This document shows, piece by piece, positions 23,913-31,839 of a stretch of DNA of 54,982 bases. Positions within the stretch are counted from its first letter, which is position 1. Each line of letters opens with the position of its first letter. The position numbers and the translations under genes are program-made. This DNA is from RGIG995 sp045652445 (GTDB lineage: Bacteria > Bacillota > Clostridia > Oscillospirales > UBA644): the NCBI GenBank assembly GCA_045652445.1, contig JAZRUJ010000067.1, forward strand, positions 1 to 54,982, read 5' to 3'. A model generated the notes under the pieces. It saw nothing but the letters and a program-made list of their open reading frames with translations, was not told where the DNA came from and searched no databases.

Positions 23913-25381
23913 GCTTCTACCTTCTTTAATACGTAATCAAGAATGGAATCTTTGGGAATTACGTCGGTGTGAAGAACGGCTTTTTCTTTCAGTCCGGAAA
24001 GTCCGGCGGGAATGGGAACGTTGGTCCGGTCGTGCAACTGTTTCATAACCTTAAATTCATCTTCGTCCGGCGTATGCCCCAACCCGGTCAAAACCGATAC
24101 GGGGAATTTATAGGGAGATGCGGTGGAAAGAACGATGACCGCACCTTGCAGTTTTTCTGCCTTAAATTGATTTGCCACGTTGACCGCAACGGCGGTGTGG
24201 GTATCACAAAGATAACCGTAGGTTTCGTAGGTTTCTCCGATGGTGGAAAGGGTTTCTTCTTCGGAACAGCATCCGGCAAAGAACACGTCTTTCAATTTTG
24301 CCAAAACCGAAGCGTCTACGGTGTATTCGCCGATTTTGTTCAAATCGTTCATGTATCCGGCAATCATTTCACAATTTCCGCCGGAAGCCAGATACAGCAT
24401 CCGTTCCAGATTGCTGGACACCAAAATATCCATGGAGGGAGAATTGGTACGGTGGAAGACCCGGCGGCGGTCATACCGACCGGTATTCAAAAATTCCGTC
24501 AAAACGTCGTTTTGGTTGGAGGCACAAATCAGTTTATTTATGGGAAGCCCCAGGCATTTTGCAAAATATCCCGCCAAAATGTCTCCGAAATTCCCCGTGG
24601 GGACCACAAAATTGACGCCGTCACCCATGGCGATTTCTCCGGCGGCAACCAAATCGCAATAGGATTTATAGTAGTATACGATTTGCGGAGCCAGACGTCC
24701 GATATTGATGGAGTTGGCACTGGAAAGCATAATCCCGTATTGTTTCAAGTCTTTCCCCGCACAGGCGGCAAAGGTGTTCTTTACCCCGGTCTGGGCGTCG
24801 TCAAAATTTCCGTCGATGGCACAAACGGTAACGTTATTTCCCTCTTGAGTCACCATTTGGGCTTTCTGCACCGCAGAAACTCCGCCGTTGGGATAGAACA
24901 CGATAATGCCGGTTCCGTCCACGTCGTGGAACCCCTCCAGGGCGGCTTTCCCCGTATCCCCGCTGGTGGCGGTAAGAATCATAATTTTTTCGGTGATGCC
25001 CAACTTCTTCTTGGCTTCGGTAATCAGCACCGGCAACATGGACAAAGCCACGTCTTTGAACGCCGAGGTGGGGCCGCGGAACAGTTCCAACACGTAATCC
25101 TGACCCACTTTCACGGTAGGAGTCACGTCGTCGGTCTCAAACTTTCCGCCGTATGCCCGATGCACCATTTCCGCCATTTCGGCTTCGGTAAATTCGTCAA
25201 ATAACGTCTGCAAAATCACCGCAGCCATTTCTTCGAAAGACTTGTCCGCCAACTGCTGGGGGGTGACTTTCAAAGAATCCAAATTCACAGGCAGGTACAA
25301 TCCCCCGTCGGGAGCAATCCCTTGCAGAATGGCTTCCAGGGAATTTACGGTATGGTAAGAACGGGTGCTTTGGTACAACAT
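23909..25381 (-). CDS. thrC: Threonine synthase
   Basis: This 490-residue PLP enzyme converts O-phosphohomoserine to threonine. The PLP lysine lies in the GPTSAFKDVALSMLP motif, and the phosphate-binding glycines are in GNFGDILAGY. The length is that of the long fungal/E. coli-like class. The ATG at 25381 follows GGAGG by 8 nt. A GTG five codons upstream overlaps the RBS and is unlikely. No thrA or hom gene is nearby. Confidence 0.97.
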   Translation of the reverse strand: MLYQSTRSYHTVNSLEAILQGIAPDGGLYLPVNLDSLKVTPQQLADKSFEEMAAVILQTLFDEFTEAEMAEMVHRAYGGKFETDDVTPTVKVGQDYVLELFRGPTSAFKDVALSMLPVLITEAKKKLGITEKIMILTATSGDTGKAALEGFHDVDGTGIIVFYPNGGVSAVQKAQMVTQEGNNVTVCAIDGNFDDAQTGVKNTFAACAGKDLKQYGIMLSSANSINIGRLAPQIVYYYKSYCDLVAAGEIAMGDGVNFVVPTGNFGDILAGYFAKCLGLPINKLICASNQNDVLTEFLNTGRYDRRRVFHRTNSPSMDILVSSNLERMLYLASGGNCEMIAGYMNDLNKIGEYTVDASVLAKLKDVFFAGCCSEEETLSTIGETYETYGYLCDTHTAVAVNVANQFKAEKLQGAVIVLSTASPYKFPVSVLTGLGHTPDEDEFKVMKQLHDRTNVPIPAGLSGLKEKAVLHTDVIPKDSILDYVLKKVEA

Positions 25382-25431
25382 GGTCAAATCCTCCACAGGA
25401 ACAATAATATCATAAGTATAAATAATATCTA

Positions 25432-25460
25432 ATTATAGCACCGATTCCCCATTTTGTCAA
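25432..25460 (-). promoter_or_regulatory. Sigma-A promoter for thrC-thrB
   Basis: Perfect TTGACA and TATAAT with a 17-bp spacer. The leader is only about 45 nt, too short for a T-box or attenuator. Confidence 0.9.
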
Positions 25461-25530
25461 TGACAGAACCGGAAAAGGGGGGATAAAATTGTTTCAAAAA
25501 TATGAAATTTGATTTTTTTTGAAAAAACTC

Positions 25531-25559
25531 TTGCATTTTTCAAAACAATGTGCTATAAT
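25531..25559 (+). promoter_or_regulatory. Promoter of rpmE
   Basis: TTGCAT, 17 bp and TATAAT, about 50 bp before rpmE. Confidence 0.85.
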
Positions 25560-25579
25560 AAAATGCAATGTAATCAACT

Positions 25580-25596
25580 TGTGCCTTTTCGGCACA
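25580..25596 (+). promoter_or_regulatory. Hairpin in the rpmE leader
   Basis: TGTGCC/GGCACA six-pair stem with a TTTTC loop, near the 5' end of the leader. It may be a ribosomal-protein leader element of the L31 type. I cannot confirm it against the family model by eye. Confidence 0.4.
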
Positions 25597-25617
25597 CTCG
25601 GAAAGGAATGAAAATAG

Positions 25618-25818
25618 ATGAAGGACGGAATTCATCCCGTTTACAAAGACACAACCATCACTTGTGTTTGCGGTAACGTAATCCACACCCGCTCCACCAA
25701 AGACGACATCCGTGTTGAAATTTGCTCCGCCTGCCATCCTTATTACACCGGCAAGCAGAAGCTGGTTGATACCGGCGGCCGCGTAGACCGTTTCAAGAAG
25801 AGATTCAACCTGAAGTAA
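25618..25818 (+). CDS. rpmE: 50S ribosomal protein L31, zinc-binding form
   Basis: 66 residues with zinc ligands Cys16, Cys18, Cys36 and Cys39 (TCVCGN...ICSACHPYYTGKQKLVDTGGRVDRFKKRF). It is the zinc-containing L31, usually replaced by a zinc-free paralogue during zinc starvation. L31 bridges the subunits at the central protuberance. It is monocistronic with its own promoter. Confidence 0.97.
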   Translation: MKDGIHPVYKDTTITCVCGNVIHTRSTKDDIRVEICSACHPYYTGKQKLVDTGGRVDRFKKRFNLK

Positions 25819-25842
25819 TTCAGAGCTTTTCAAGAAAACAAT

Positions 25843-25880
25843 CAAAGGACGAATCCTATAGGATTCTTCCTTTTTTCTTT
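25843..25880. terminator. Terminator between rpmE and the DUF4349 gene
   Basis: Imperfect stem AAAGGAcGAATCC/GGATTCttCCTTT with a TATA loop, followed by T-rich sequence. Confidence 0.75.
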
Positions 25881-26837
25881 TTATTCTTGGATTTCCTGCT
25901 TGACCGTCATCGCTTTTTTCTTTCGATGTCGCCGAATGGGGATAAAGATGGCGAGGAACACCACCGTCCCGGGAATTATTACGAAAAATCCCACGTAAGG
26001 CAACGCAGAAACCAGCACCACGAACAGATTCCGGAAAAAGATGCCGATATCCGCCATAGCGTCGGCAAGATTCGTCCCGATCTCTTCCCAAATCGTGGGT
26101 TCCGCGACGGGAATGGGTTCGGTGGATTCAGTAACGTAGAGCGAGACGGTGGCGTATTCCACCTGATTATCGTATTTCCGTAAAGTAGATTCACAGGATT
26201 CGATTTGATAACGAACGTTGGACAGGCGATCTTGCAACGAAATAATATCGCTCACCGATTTTGCCGACTCCAACAACGCCAAAAGACTGGTTTCTTCCGC
26301 CCGTAGGGCTTTCAGGCGGGATTGGGTATCCACGTACTGCAAGGTAACGTCGCTCATCTGCTCGGTCTTCCGGGTAACCGCCCCTAACGAGTCAATCAAT
26401 TCCAGGACACTATCGGTCTCTCCCACGGGGATCCGCAGAGTCATAGACGCATAGCGAGAAGTTTTGGTAGGCGTATTTTCCGACGACCGTTCCACGTATC
26501 CCCCGCTGGCAAGAACACCTTCCCGTACCCGGGTGAGAAATTCGTCAAACCGGTCGCTTCTCGCTTCCAAATCCACAGTGCGGATCAGTTTCCGATCGTC
26601 GCTGACCGTTGAATCGCTGCCGGAAGCAAGATTTCCCGACGAATCCGGAGATTCGCTTACAAAGGAGTCCGGGGAAGCCACGCTGTCTTTTCCGGGAGAC
26701 TCAAAAAATTCCTCTCCGCCCAAAGGAAAATCCTCCGAAACATTCTCTCTGCCCCCGGGAACCCCGGCACTACACCCCGCAAGCAGAGCAAAAACCAACA
26801 CCGCGGACAAAAACACAAACAGGACTTTTCGAGTCAT
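25881..26837 (-). CDS. DUF4349 lipoprotein
   Basis: 318 residues. The signal peptide ends in a lipobox (LLAGC, Cys22). A Ser/Asp-rich linker precedes the DUF4349 region (about 80-300), which has the typical VDLEARSDRFDEFLTRV, SRYASMTLRIPV and QLQYVD-like blocks and a coiled-coil stretch (SRLKALRAEETSLLALLESA) followed by a transmembrane helix (about 268-293) and a basic tail. Members are found widely on cell surfaces, but their function is not established. The ATG at 26837 follows GGGG by 8 nt. Confidence 0.9.
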   Translation of the reverse strand: MTRKVLFVFLSAVLVFALLAGCSAGVPGGRENVSEDFPLGGEEFFESPGKDSVASPDSFVSESPDSSGNLASGSDSTVSDDRKLIRTVDLEARSDRFDEFLTRVREGVLASGGYVERSSENTPTKTSRYASMTLRIPVGETDSVLELIDSLGAVTRKTEQMSDVTLQYVDTQSRLKALRAEETSLLALLESAKSVSDIISLQDRLSNVRYQIESCESTLRKYDNQVEYATVSLYVTESTEPIPVAEPTIWEEIGTNLADAMADIGIFFRNLFVVLVSALPYVGFFVIIPGTVVFLAIFIPIRRHRKKKAMTVKQEIQE

Positions 26838-26859
26838 ACACTCAACCCCTTTTTTTTTC

Positions 26860-26888
26860 AGTATAGCATAAAAAAACCCGGCTAACAA
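26860..26888 (-). promoter_or_regulatory. Promoter of the DUF4349 gene
   Basis: TTGTTA, 17 bp and TATACT on the minus strand. Confidence 0.7.
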
Positions 26889-26930
26889 GATTTTTTCAAA
26901 AAAATCTATAAAAAATTTGCAATTTCCCCC

Positions 26931-26959
26931 TTGACAATCGTCTGAAAATGTATTATAAT
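26931..26959 (+). promoter_or_regulatory. Sigma-A promoter of tRNA-Gly
   Basis: Perfect TTGACA and TATAAT with 17-bp spacing, ending 17 bp before the tRNA. Confidence 0.9.
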
Positions 26960-26976
26960 AGTCAGGTAATTAACAA

Positions 26977-27050
26977 GCAGGTGTAGTTCAATGGTAGAAC
27001 TCCAGCCTTCCAAGCTGGCCACGGGGGTTCGATTCCCCTCACCTGCTCCA
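26977..27050 (+). tRNA. tRNA-Gly(TCC)
   Basis: 74 nt including the encoded CCA. Acceptor GCAGGTG/CACCTGC, anticodon stem CCAGC/GCTGG with loop CTTCCAA giving anticodon TCC, and T-arm GGGGGTTCGATTCCCC. Its 3' end is the first of four copies of the sequence ACCTGCTCCA in the following repeat array. Confidence 0.94.
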
Positions 27051-27120
27051 TTTTTTTTATAAAATTTAGGATTCGTTACTGCGAATCCATTTTTTTGTGC
27101 AAAAAACGGAATCGAACGCC
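27041..27120 (+). repeat. Array core, copy 1 (with the functional tRNA)
   Basis: It starts with the real tRNA-Gly 3' end. Its variable part (27121-27194) is different from the others. It has two GC-rich hairpins, GACAGTCC/GGACTGTC and CCCTGTC/GACAGGG, and ends with a partial T-arm (GCGATTCCCCTC) leading into copy 2. Confidence 0.9.
27069..27096 (+). terminator. Terminator of tRNA-Gly (first of three copies)
   Basis: Seven-pair stem GGATTCG/CGAATCC with a TTACTG loop followed by seven Ts. The same hairpin recurs in the other two array cores. Confidence 0.8.
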
Positions 27121-27194
27121 GAGGGGGTGAATGACAGTCCGGGGGACTGTCAGAGCCGAGGCCGCCCTGTCCGCAGACAGGGGCGATTCCCCTC

Positions 27195-27272
27195 ACCTGC
27201 TCCATTTTTTATAAAATTTAGGATTCGTTACTGCGAATCCATTTTTTTGTGCAAAAAACGGAATCGAACGCC
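27195..27272 (+). repeat. Array core, copy 2
   Basis: 78 bp, identical to copy 1 except for T-run lengths. The match to the tRNA extends leftwards to about 27184 (CGATTCCCCTC), so the T-arm 3' half, acceptor strand and CCA are all duplicated. The variable part runs from 27273 to 27401. Confidence 0.9.
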
Positions 27273-27401
27273 CTTCGGGGAACCAGCCCTTTTGCGGTGC
27301 CCAAAAAAACCGTCGCATCCGTAGGTGCTTGCTTTTTTCGACCGCTGCACCACAACCGTCTCGCTTCTTCCGCCCCCGGCGGTGCTTCGGCGGTTGTGCC
27401 C

Positions 27402-27480
27402 ACCTGCTCCATTTTTTATAAAATTTAGGATTCGTTACTGCGAATCCATTTTTTTTGTGCAAAAAACGGAATCGAACGCC
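27402..27480 (+). repeat. Array core, copy 3
   Basis: 79 bp. Its variable part (27481-27524) is a shortened version of that in copy 2, sharing CTTCGGGGAACCAGCCCTTT and the GTTGTGCCC junction. Confidence 0.9.
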
Positions 27481-27585
27481 CTTCGGGGAACCAGCCCTTT
27501 TGCGGTGCTTCGGTGGTTGTGCCCACCTGCTCCATTGTTTGAAATCAAAAGATGGATTCCTTTTTTATTCCCAAATAGTTTCCTC

Positions 27586-27614
27586 TTGCATTTTTTATAA
27601 AAATATGGTATGAT
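27586..27614 (+). promoter_or_regulatory. Promoter of the DUF5058 operon
   Basis: TTGCAT, 17 bp and TATGAT, about 40 bp before the first gene. Confidence 0.78.
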
Positions 27615-27655
27615 ATAAGATATATGGTTAAACCATTGTTGAAAGGAGTCAGTTC

Positions 27656-28390
27656 ATGGAATTTAGCGTGAATCATCCGATTCTGTTCGTCCTTGTGGGT
27701 ATCATTGTGGCGGCAGTTTTGGGGCAATCAATCTTCTTTTTGGTCAAGGCCTGGAAACGGGGCGTTGCCATTGGAATGGACAAGAAAAAACTGCGGAGCA
27801 TTGCGGTAACGGCGGGGGTTTTTACCATCGCACCGGCGGTTGCCATCGTCATCAGTGTTATCGCTCTTTCGAAAAAATTGGGGCTGGCACTCCCTTGGCT
27901 GCGGTTGAGCGTGGTAGGCTCCCTGTCTTATGAAGCCATTGCGGCGGAAAATACGTCTCTTGCCATGGGACTTTCCGGAAGCACTGCTCCCAATGCTTCT
28001 CAATTTGTTACCATTGTTTTAGTTATGACCCTGTCGATTATGGTGGGGATTTGGCTGGTTCCCGTAATCTGCAAACGATTGCAAAACGGCATGGGAAAGT
28101 TGGAACAGCGGGATAAAAAATGGGCGGACGTTTTTCAATCCGCCATGTTTATCGGTATGATTGCCGCTTTTGTAGGGTTTGTGTTCTGCGATGTTTCCGG
28201 GGCTTTTTCCGGAAAATTGGAAGGGCTGATTCCCGTATTGGTTATGGCGGTTTCCGCGGTGGTTATGGCAGTTTGCGGACTTGTGGCAACCAAATTTAAA
28301 AAGATTCATTGGATTGCCGACTATGCTCTGCCCGTGTCTCTTTTGGTGGGTATGGCTAGTGCGATTCCCATCACCGAATGGTTGTCGTAA
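27656..28390 (+). CDS. DUF5058-family membrane protein
   Basis: 244 residues with about six hydrophobic segments (e.g. 8-30, 50-72, 118-140, 163-185, 195-216). The N-terminal FSVNHPILFVLVGIIVAAVLGQSIFFL and SYEAIAAENTSLAMGL stretches look like DUF5058, a clostridial membrane family of unknown role. It is the first gene of a three-gene operon with another membrane protein and an M20 peptidase, hinting at peptide or amino-acid transport. The ATG follows AAGGAG. Confidence 0.8.
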   Translation: MEFSVNHPILFVLVGIIVAAVLGQSIFFLVKAWKRGVAIGMDKKKLRSIAVTAGVFTIAPAVAIVISVIALSKKLGLALPWLRLSVVGSLSYEAIAAENTSLAMGLSGSTAPNASQFVTIVLVMTLSIMVGIWLVPVICKRLQNGMGKLEQRDKKWADVFQSAMFIGMIAAFVGFVFCDVSGAFSGKLEGLIPVLVMAVSAVVMAVCGLVATKFKKIHWIADYALPVSLLVGMASAIPITEWLS

Positions 28391-28403
28391 GGAGGGATAG
28401 ACG

Positions 28404-29069
28404 ATGAAAAAACCGTTAACTTATATGGATCAAGTTCACCGTTGGGGACGGATCTGGAATCTGTCCATGATGGTTATTTTGTTGGCGTTTCCGGTGGCGG
28501 TTGCCCTGATTTTCCGAGCAACTCCCGATTGGAACGGATTTTGGAAAGGCTTACTTGCCACGGCTCCCATGTATTGGGCGGTAGGGGTGATTGAAACCAT
28601 TACCTTTATCCCCATGTTAGGTGCGGGCGGTTCCTATTTGTCCTTCGTTACGGGGAATATTTCCAACCTGAAATTGCCCTGTGCCTTGAATGCGTTGGAA
28701 CAGGCGAAGGTAAAGGCAAACTCGGAGGAGGGGGAAGTGGTTTCCACCATCGCCATTGCGGTGTCCTCCATTGTGACTACGTTGATTGTCATTCTGGGCG
28801 TGGTTTTGATTGTTCCCTTGTCTCCGGTATTGGCATCTCCCGTACTGACTCCCGCTTTTGACCAGATGATTCCCGCTCTGTTCGGGGGATTGGGCGTTGT
28901 TTTCGTTTCTCGAAACTGGAAACTTGCCGTAGCTCCCGTGGCATTGATGCTGATTCTCTTTATCGCCGTTCCTGCCCTGAATGCGGATACGGTGGGGATT
29001 ATGGTCCCGGTAAGCGTGGTTTTCACCCTGATTATCAGCCGAATCATGTATAAGAAAAATTGGTTGTAA
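28404..29069 (+). CDS. Membrane protein, partner of the DUF5058 protein
   Basis: 221 residues with about five or six transmembrane segments (21-40, 49-70, 110-140, 150-168, 174-190, 195-214). It is not recognised with confidence. The short GAGGSYLSFVTGNISNLKLPCALNALEQ loop is a conserved-looking feature between helices. It lies 13 bp after the DUF5058 gene with a GGAGG site and probably forms a two-component membrane complex with it. Confidence 0.75.
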   Translation: MKKPLTYMDQVHRWGRIWNLSMMVILLAFPVAVALIFRATPDWNGFWKGLLATAPMYWAVGVIETITFIPMLGAGGSYLSFVTGNISNLKLPCALNALEQAKVKANSEEGEVVSTIAIAVSSIVTTLIVILGVVLIVPLSPVLASPVLTPAFDQMIPALFGGLGVVFVSRNWKLAVAPVALMLILFIAVPALNADTVGIMVPVSVVFTLIISRIMYKKNWL

Positions 29070-29088
29070 GAGAAGGGCTGGGTAAGTT

Positions 29089-30525
29089 ATGATTGCTCTT
29101 TATATTGTTTTGGGATTGATTGCCTTGTTCTTGGCGGTCATTCTCCTTCGGGCGGCGATGTTCCGCCCCAAGACCATGCCGGTGACCGAAGCGGAACCGG
29201 TGGAATTTGACGGCGATAAGGCTGTTTCGGCTCTGCAACAATTGGTACGTTGCAAAACAATTTCTTATTACGATTCCTCCTTAGAAGACGACGAAGAATT
29301 TGAAAAGTTGATTGGGCTTTTGCCGGAATTGTACCCCAACGTATTCCAAACTTGCTCCTTTGACCGTCTCCCCGACCGGGCGTTGCTCTTTTGCTGGAAA
29401 GGAAAATCTTCCGCCCACCCCTCGGTAATGATGGCACACTACGACGTGGTACCGGTCAACGAAGACCATTGGGACAAAGATCCCTTCTGCGGCGATATTG
29501 AAGAGGGCGTTATGTGGGGCAGAGGGACGTTGGATACAAAAGTAACCATGAACGGCGTTCTATCGGCGGCGGACACCCTGATCGCCGGCGGTTTTGTCCC
29601 GGAAAACGATCTGTATTTTGCCTTTTCCGGAGGCGAAGAAGTCAACGGCAAAGGGGCCTCCAACATTGTGGATTGGTTTGAAGAACGCAAAATTGACCTG
29701 GGGCTTGTGGTGGACGAGGGGGGCGGCGTTGTGGAAAACGTGTTCCCCGGAGTAAAAGCACCCTGCGGCGTTGTGGGGATCGCAGAAAAGGGCATGATGA
29801 ATGCCATTTTCACCGTCAAATCCCAAGGAGGACACGCCTCGGCTCCCAAACCCCATACGCCGGTAGGGATTCTCTCCCGGGCTTGCTGCAAATTGGAAGC
29901 AAATCCCTTTCCTATGCACGTGACCAAGCCGGCGGCGGAAATGTTTGACACCCTGGGACGGCACTCTACCTTTTTGTATAAGATTATCTTTGCAAACTTC
30001 GGAATTTTCCAGGGGATTTTGGATTTGTTGGGACGAAAGACCGGCGGAGAGATCAACGCACTTCTTCGCACCACCGTTGCTTTTACCCAAATGGAAGGCA
30101 GTACCGCCCCCAACGTAATTCCGCCCCAAGCCACCATGGTTGCCAATCTGCGGTTGAATCCCGCGGATACGGTAGATTCTGCAAAGGCACGGTTGGAAAA
30201 GGTGATTGACGACGAAAACGTCGTGGTCACCGTAGGAAGCCATATGAATCCCAGCCGCATTTCCCAAACCGATTGCGAGGCTTGGAAGAAAGTGGAAAAA
30301 GCCGTGGCGGAAACCTGGACGGGGTGCTTGGTCGCTCCCTATTTGATGGTACAATGCTCCGACTGTCGCCATTACGGACGGATCTCCGATAAAGTGTATC
30401 GGTTCTCTGCCATGGATCTGACGGCGGAAGAACGTGCCACCATTCACGGAAACAACGAACGGATTCGCCTGGACGCCGTGAAACGGGCGGTAGAATTTTA
30501 TCTGCGTCTGATGAAACAATGCTAA
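29089..30525 (+). CDS. M20-family metallopeptidase with N-terminal membrane anchor
   Basis: 478 residues. An N-terminal hydrophobic helix (3-23) anchors it. Metal-binding and catalytic residues of the M20 family are clear: MAHYDVVPV (His and Asp), GRGTLDTK (bridging Asp) and SGGEEVNG (catalytic Glu and metal Glu), with a dimerisation domain in the middle (GGHASAPKPHTPVG) and a late HGNNERI metal His. It resembles PM20D1/carboxypeptidase-S-like enzymes that hydrolyse small N-acyl or dipeptide substrates. Co-transcribed with two membrane proteins. Confidence 0.92.
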   Translation: MIALYIVLGLIALFLAVILLRAAMFRPKTMPVTEAEPVEFDGDKAVSALQQLVRCKTISYYDSSLEDDEEFEKLIGLLPELYPNVFQTCSFDRLPDRALLFCWKGKSSAHPSVMMAHYDVVPVNEDHWDKDPFCGDIEEGVMWGRGTLDTKVTMNGVLSAADTLIAGGFVPENDLYFAFSGGEEVNGKGASNIVDWFEERKIDLGLVVDEGGGVVENVFPGVKAPCGVVGIAEKGMMNAIFTVKSQGGHASAPKPHTPVGILSRACCKLEANPFPMHVTKPAAEMFDTLGRHSTFLYKIIFANFGIFQGILDLLGRKTGGEINALLRTTVAFTQMEGSTAPNVIPPQATMVANLRLNPADTVDSAKARLEKVIDDENVVVTVGSHMNPSRISQTDCEAWKKVEKAVAETWTGCLVAPYLMVQCSDCRHYGRISDKVYRFSAMDLTAEERATIHGNNERIRLDAVKRAVEFYLRLMKQC

Positions 30526-30528
30526 AAT

Positions 30529-30563
30529 AAAAACCGGAAACAGAATTTGTTTCCGGTTTTTTG
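30529..30563. terminator. Bidirectional terminator between M20 and M29 genes
   Basis: AAACCGGAAACA/TGTTTCCGGTTT stem with a T-run on both strands, between convergent genes. Confidence 0.88.
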
Positions 30564-30573
30564 TTGTCTTAAC

Positions 30574-31824
30574 TTATTGCAATTCTGCCAACATGGATTC
30601 TGCCCAATCGCCGTTTTCAAAGACTTTCACGCGGGTTCCGTCGCCCCGAATCCCGGTGATGGTCATATCGTCGGCTCCGATCATGAAATCCACGTGAATC
30701 AAAGAATCGTTGATCCCACGGTCGGTCAGTTCTTTGCGGGTCATTTTGTCGAATCCGGGGTAGAGATTGGTAAAGCCCGAACCCAACGCCACGTGACAAG
30801 AAGCGTTTTCGTCAAACAGGGTATTGTAGAACAAGATTCCCGATTGATTGATGGGAGAAGATTTGGGTACCAATGCCAATTCTCCCAGCATTTTCGCTCC
30901 CTCGTCCATGCTCATCAACTGATCCAGCATCGCCTGACCTTTTTCCGCTTCCCAGGAAACGGCTTTGCCTTGGTCGAAGGTGATGGAGAAGTTTTCAATC
31001 AACTGACCATTATAGGACAGAGGCTTGGTGGAGACCAATTTCCCGGAAGCGGCACCCGCTTTGGGAGAGGTGAAAATTTCTTCTGTGGGAAGATTGGGGT
31101 TAAAGAAATGTCCGTTCAAAAAGGCTTCGCCCCCGCCCATCCATTGTACCCCGGGAATCAACCCGGCGATAAAGTTGGTGCCGTTGGAAGAGGTATATTC
31201 CATGGCGGTAAAGGCGTTTTTGTTCAGCCAATCACATTTGGCACGGAAGGCTTCGTTGATCTTTTTCCATTCTTTCACCGGATCGGTATCGGCGGAAACG
31301 TGAACCGATTTGAGAATGGCATCCCACAGTTTTTCCACAGCGGCTCCCGCGGTCAGGTCGGGGAAAATTTTCTTTGCCCACGCCTTGGAAGGTACTGCGG
31401 CAATGGTCCAAGCATGGCGGTTGTCCATCTGATCCCGATAGGGTTTGAACACCTTGACCCGGGCAGACTGAACGGCACGGATCTTTTCTTGGCTGATGCC
31501 CCGCAACAGGTCGGGGTCGGAAGAATCCAGGAAGATCCGGCAGGGTAAACGTTCCGCCATATCCTTTGCTTTTTCCTTTTCCCAACGGGCAACTTCCGCC
31601 ATTACGTCGGTCATACGATGGGTATAATGCAGCCGGGTGATTTCATCGTGGCTCCATTCCACCGAAACGTGGGAAGCACCGCAACGATAGGCTTCTTTTA
31701 CCACTTCCGTAGCAAGATCGGCGTGTTCCACCGCGGAATAAAGAACCACCCGGTTTCCCCGCTGAACGTTGGCACCCACCCGAACCACCAGCCGGGCGTA
31801 TTTTTTCAACATCGTTTTATTCAT
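30574..31824 (-). CDS. M29-family aminopeptidase (AmpS/PepS-like)
   Basis: 416 residues. This thermophilic-type metalloaminopeptidase has family features: a basic N-terminal RNVV-like region (NVQRGNRVVLYSAVEHADLA), EYTSSNGTNFIAGL, HVALGSGFTNLYPG and the C-terminal HVDFMIGADDMTITGI, which holds metal ligands. It cleaves N-terminal residues from peptides in the cytoplasm. It is the last gene of a run beginning at the lipoprotein. The ATG follows GGAGG by 8 nt. Confidence 0.93.
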   Translation of the reverse strand: MNKTMLKKYARLVVRVGANVQRGNRVVLYSAVEHADLATEVVKEAYRCGASHVSVEWSHDEITRLHYTHRMTDVMAEVARWEKEKAKDMAERLPCRIFLDSSDPDLLRGISQEKIRAVQSARVKVFKPYRDQMDNRHAWTIAAVPSKAWAKKIFPDLTAGAAVEKLWDAILKSVHVSADTDPVKEWKKINEAFRAKCDWLNKNAFTAMEYTSSNGTNFIAGLIPGVQWMGGGEAFLNGHFFNPNLPTEEIFTSPKAGAASGKLVSTKPLSYNGQLIENFSITFDQGKAVSWEAEKGQAMLDQLMSMDEGAKMLGELALVPKSSPINQSGILFYNTLFDENASCHVALGSGFTNLYPGFDKMTRKELTDRGINDSLIHVDFMIGADDMTITGIRGDGTRVKVFENGDWAESMLAELQ

Positions 31825-31839
31825 TGTAAATCCCTCCTG

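Larger units (their letters stand above)
27041..27534 (+). repeat. Tandem array built on the tRNA-Gly 3' end and its terminator
   Basis: Three units begin with ACCTGCTCCA, the tRNA 3' end, at 27041, 27195 and 27402. A final truncated copy of that sequence lies at 27525-27534. Unit lengths are 154, 207 and 123 bp. Each has an almost identical 78-80-bp core (tRNA tail, T-run, GGATTCG/CGAATCC terminator hairpin, then ...CGGAATCGAACGCC) followed by a variable part. The variable parts of units 2 and 3 share their ends; unit 2 has an 80-bp internal insertion relative to unit 3. No protein-coding gene or integrase is seen. Confidence 0.9.

Noticed and set aside
25382..25431. A threonine attenuator or T-box ahead of thrC.
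   Set aside because: Only about 50 nt of leader and no leader peptide or paired hairpins.
27181..27204. A second tRNA gene at the start of unit 2.
   Set aside because: Only the T-arm 3' half and acceptor strand are present; there is no D-arm, anticodon arm or matching 5' acceptor strand.
26906..27205. A minus-strand open frame reading GAGEGNRTPVASLEGWSS opposite tRNA-Gly.
   Set aside because: It is the well-known spurious antisense translation of tRNA-Gly and continues into the repeat array. There is no ribosome binding site.
27193..27462. A minus-strand open frame across the repeat array with PFFAQKNGFAVTNPKFYKK repeated.
   Set aside because: The repeated peptide is just the translated repeat core; no start signal and no conserved domain. 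The DNA repeat is the real signal.
27041..27534. The repeats considered as a CRISPR array.
   Set aside because: Only three full copies, unequal spacers of 44-129 bp, repeat contains tRNA and terminator sequence, and no cas genes.
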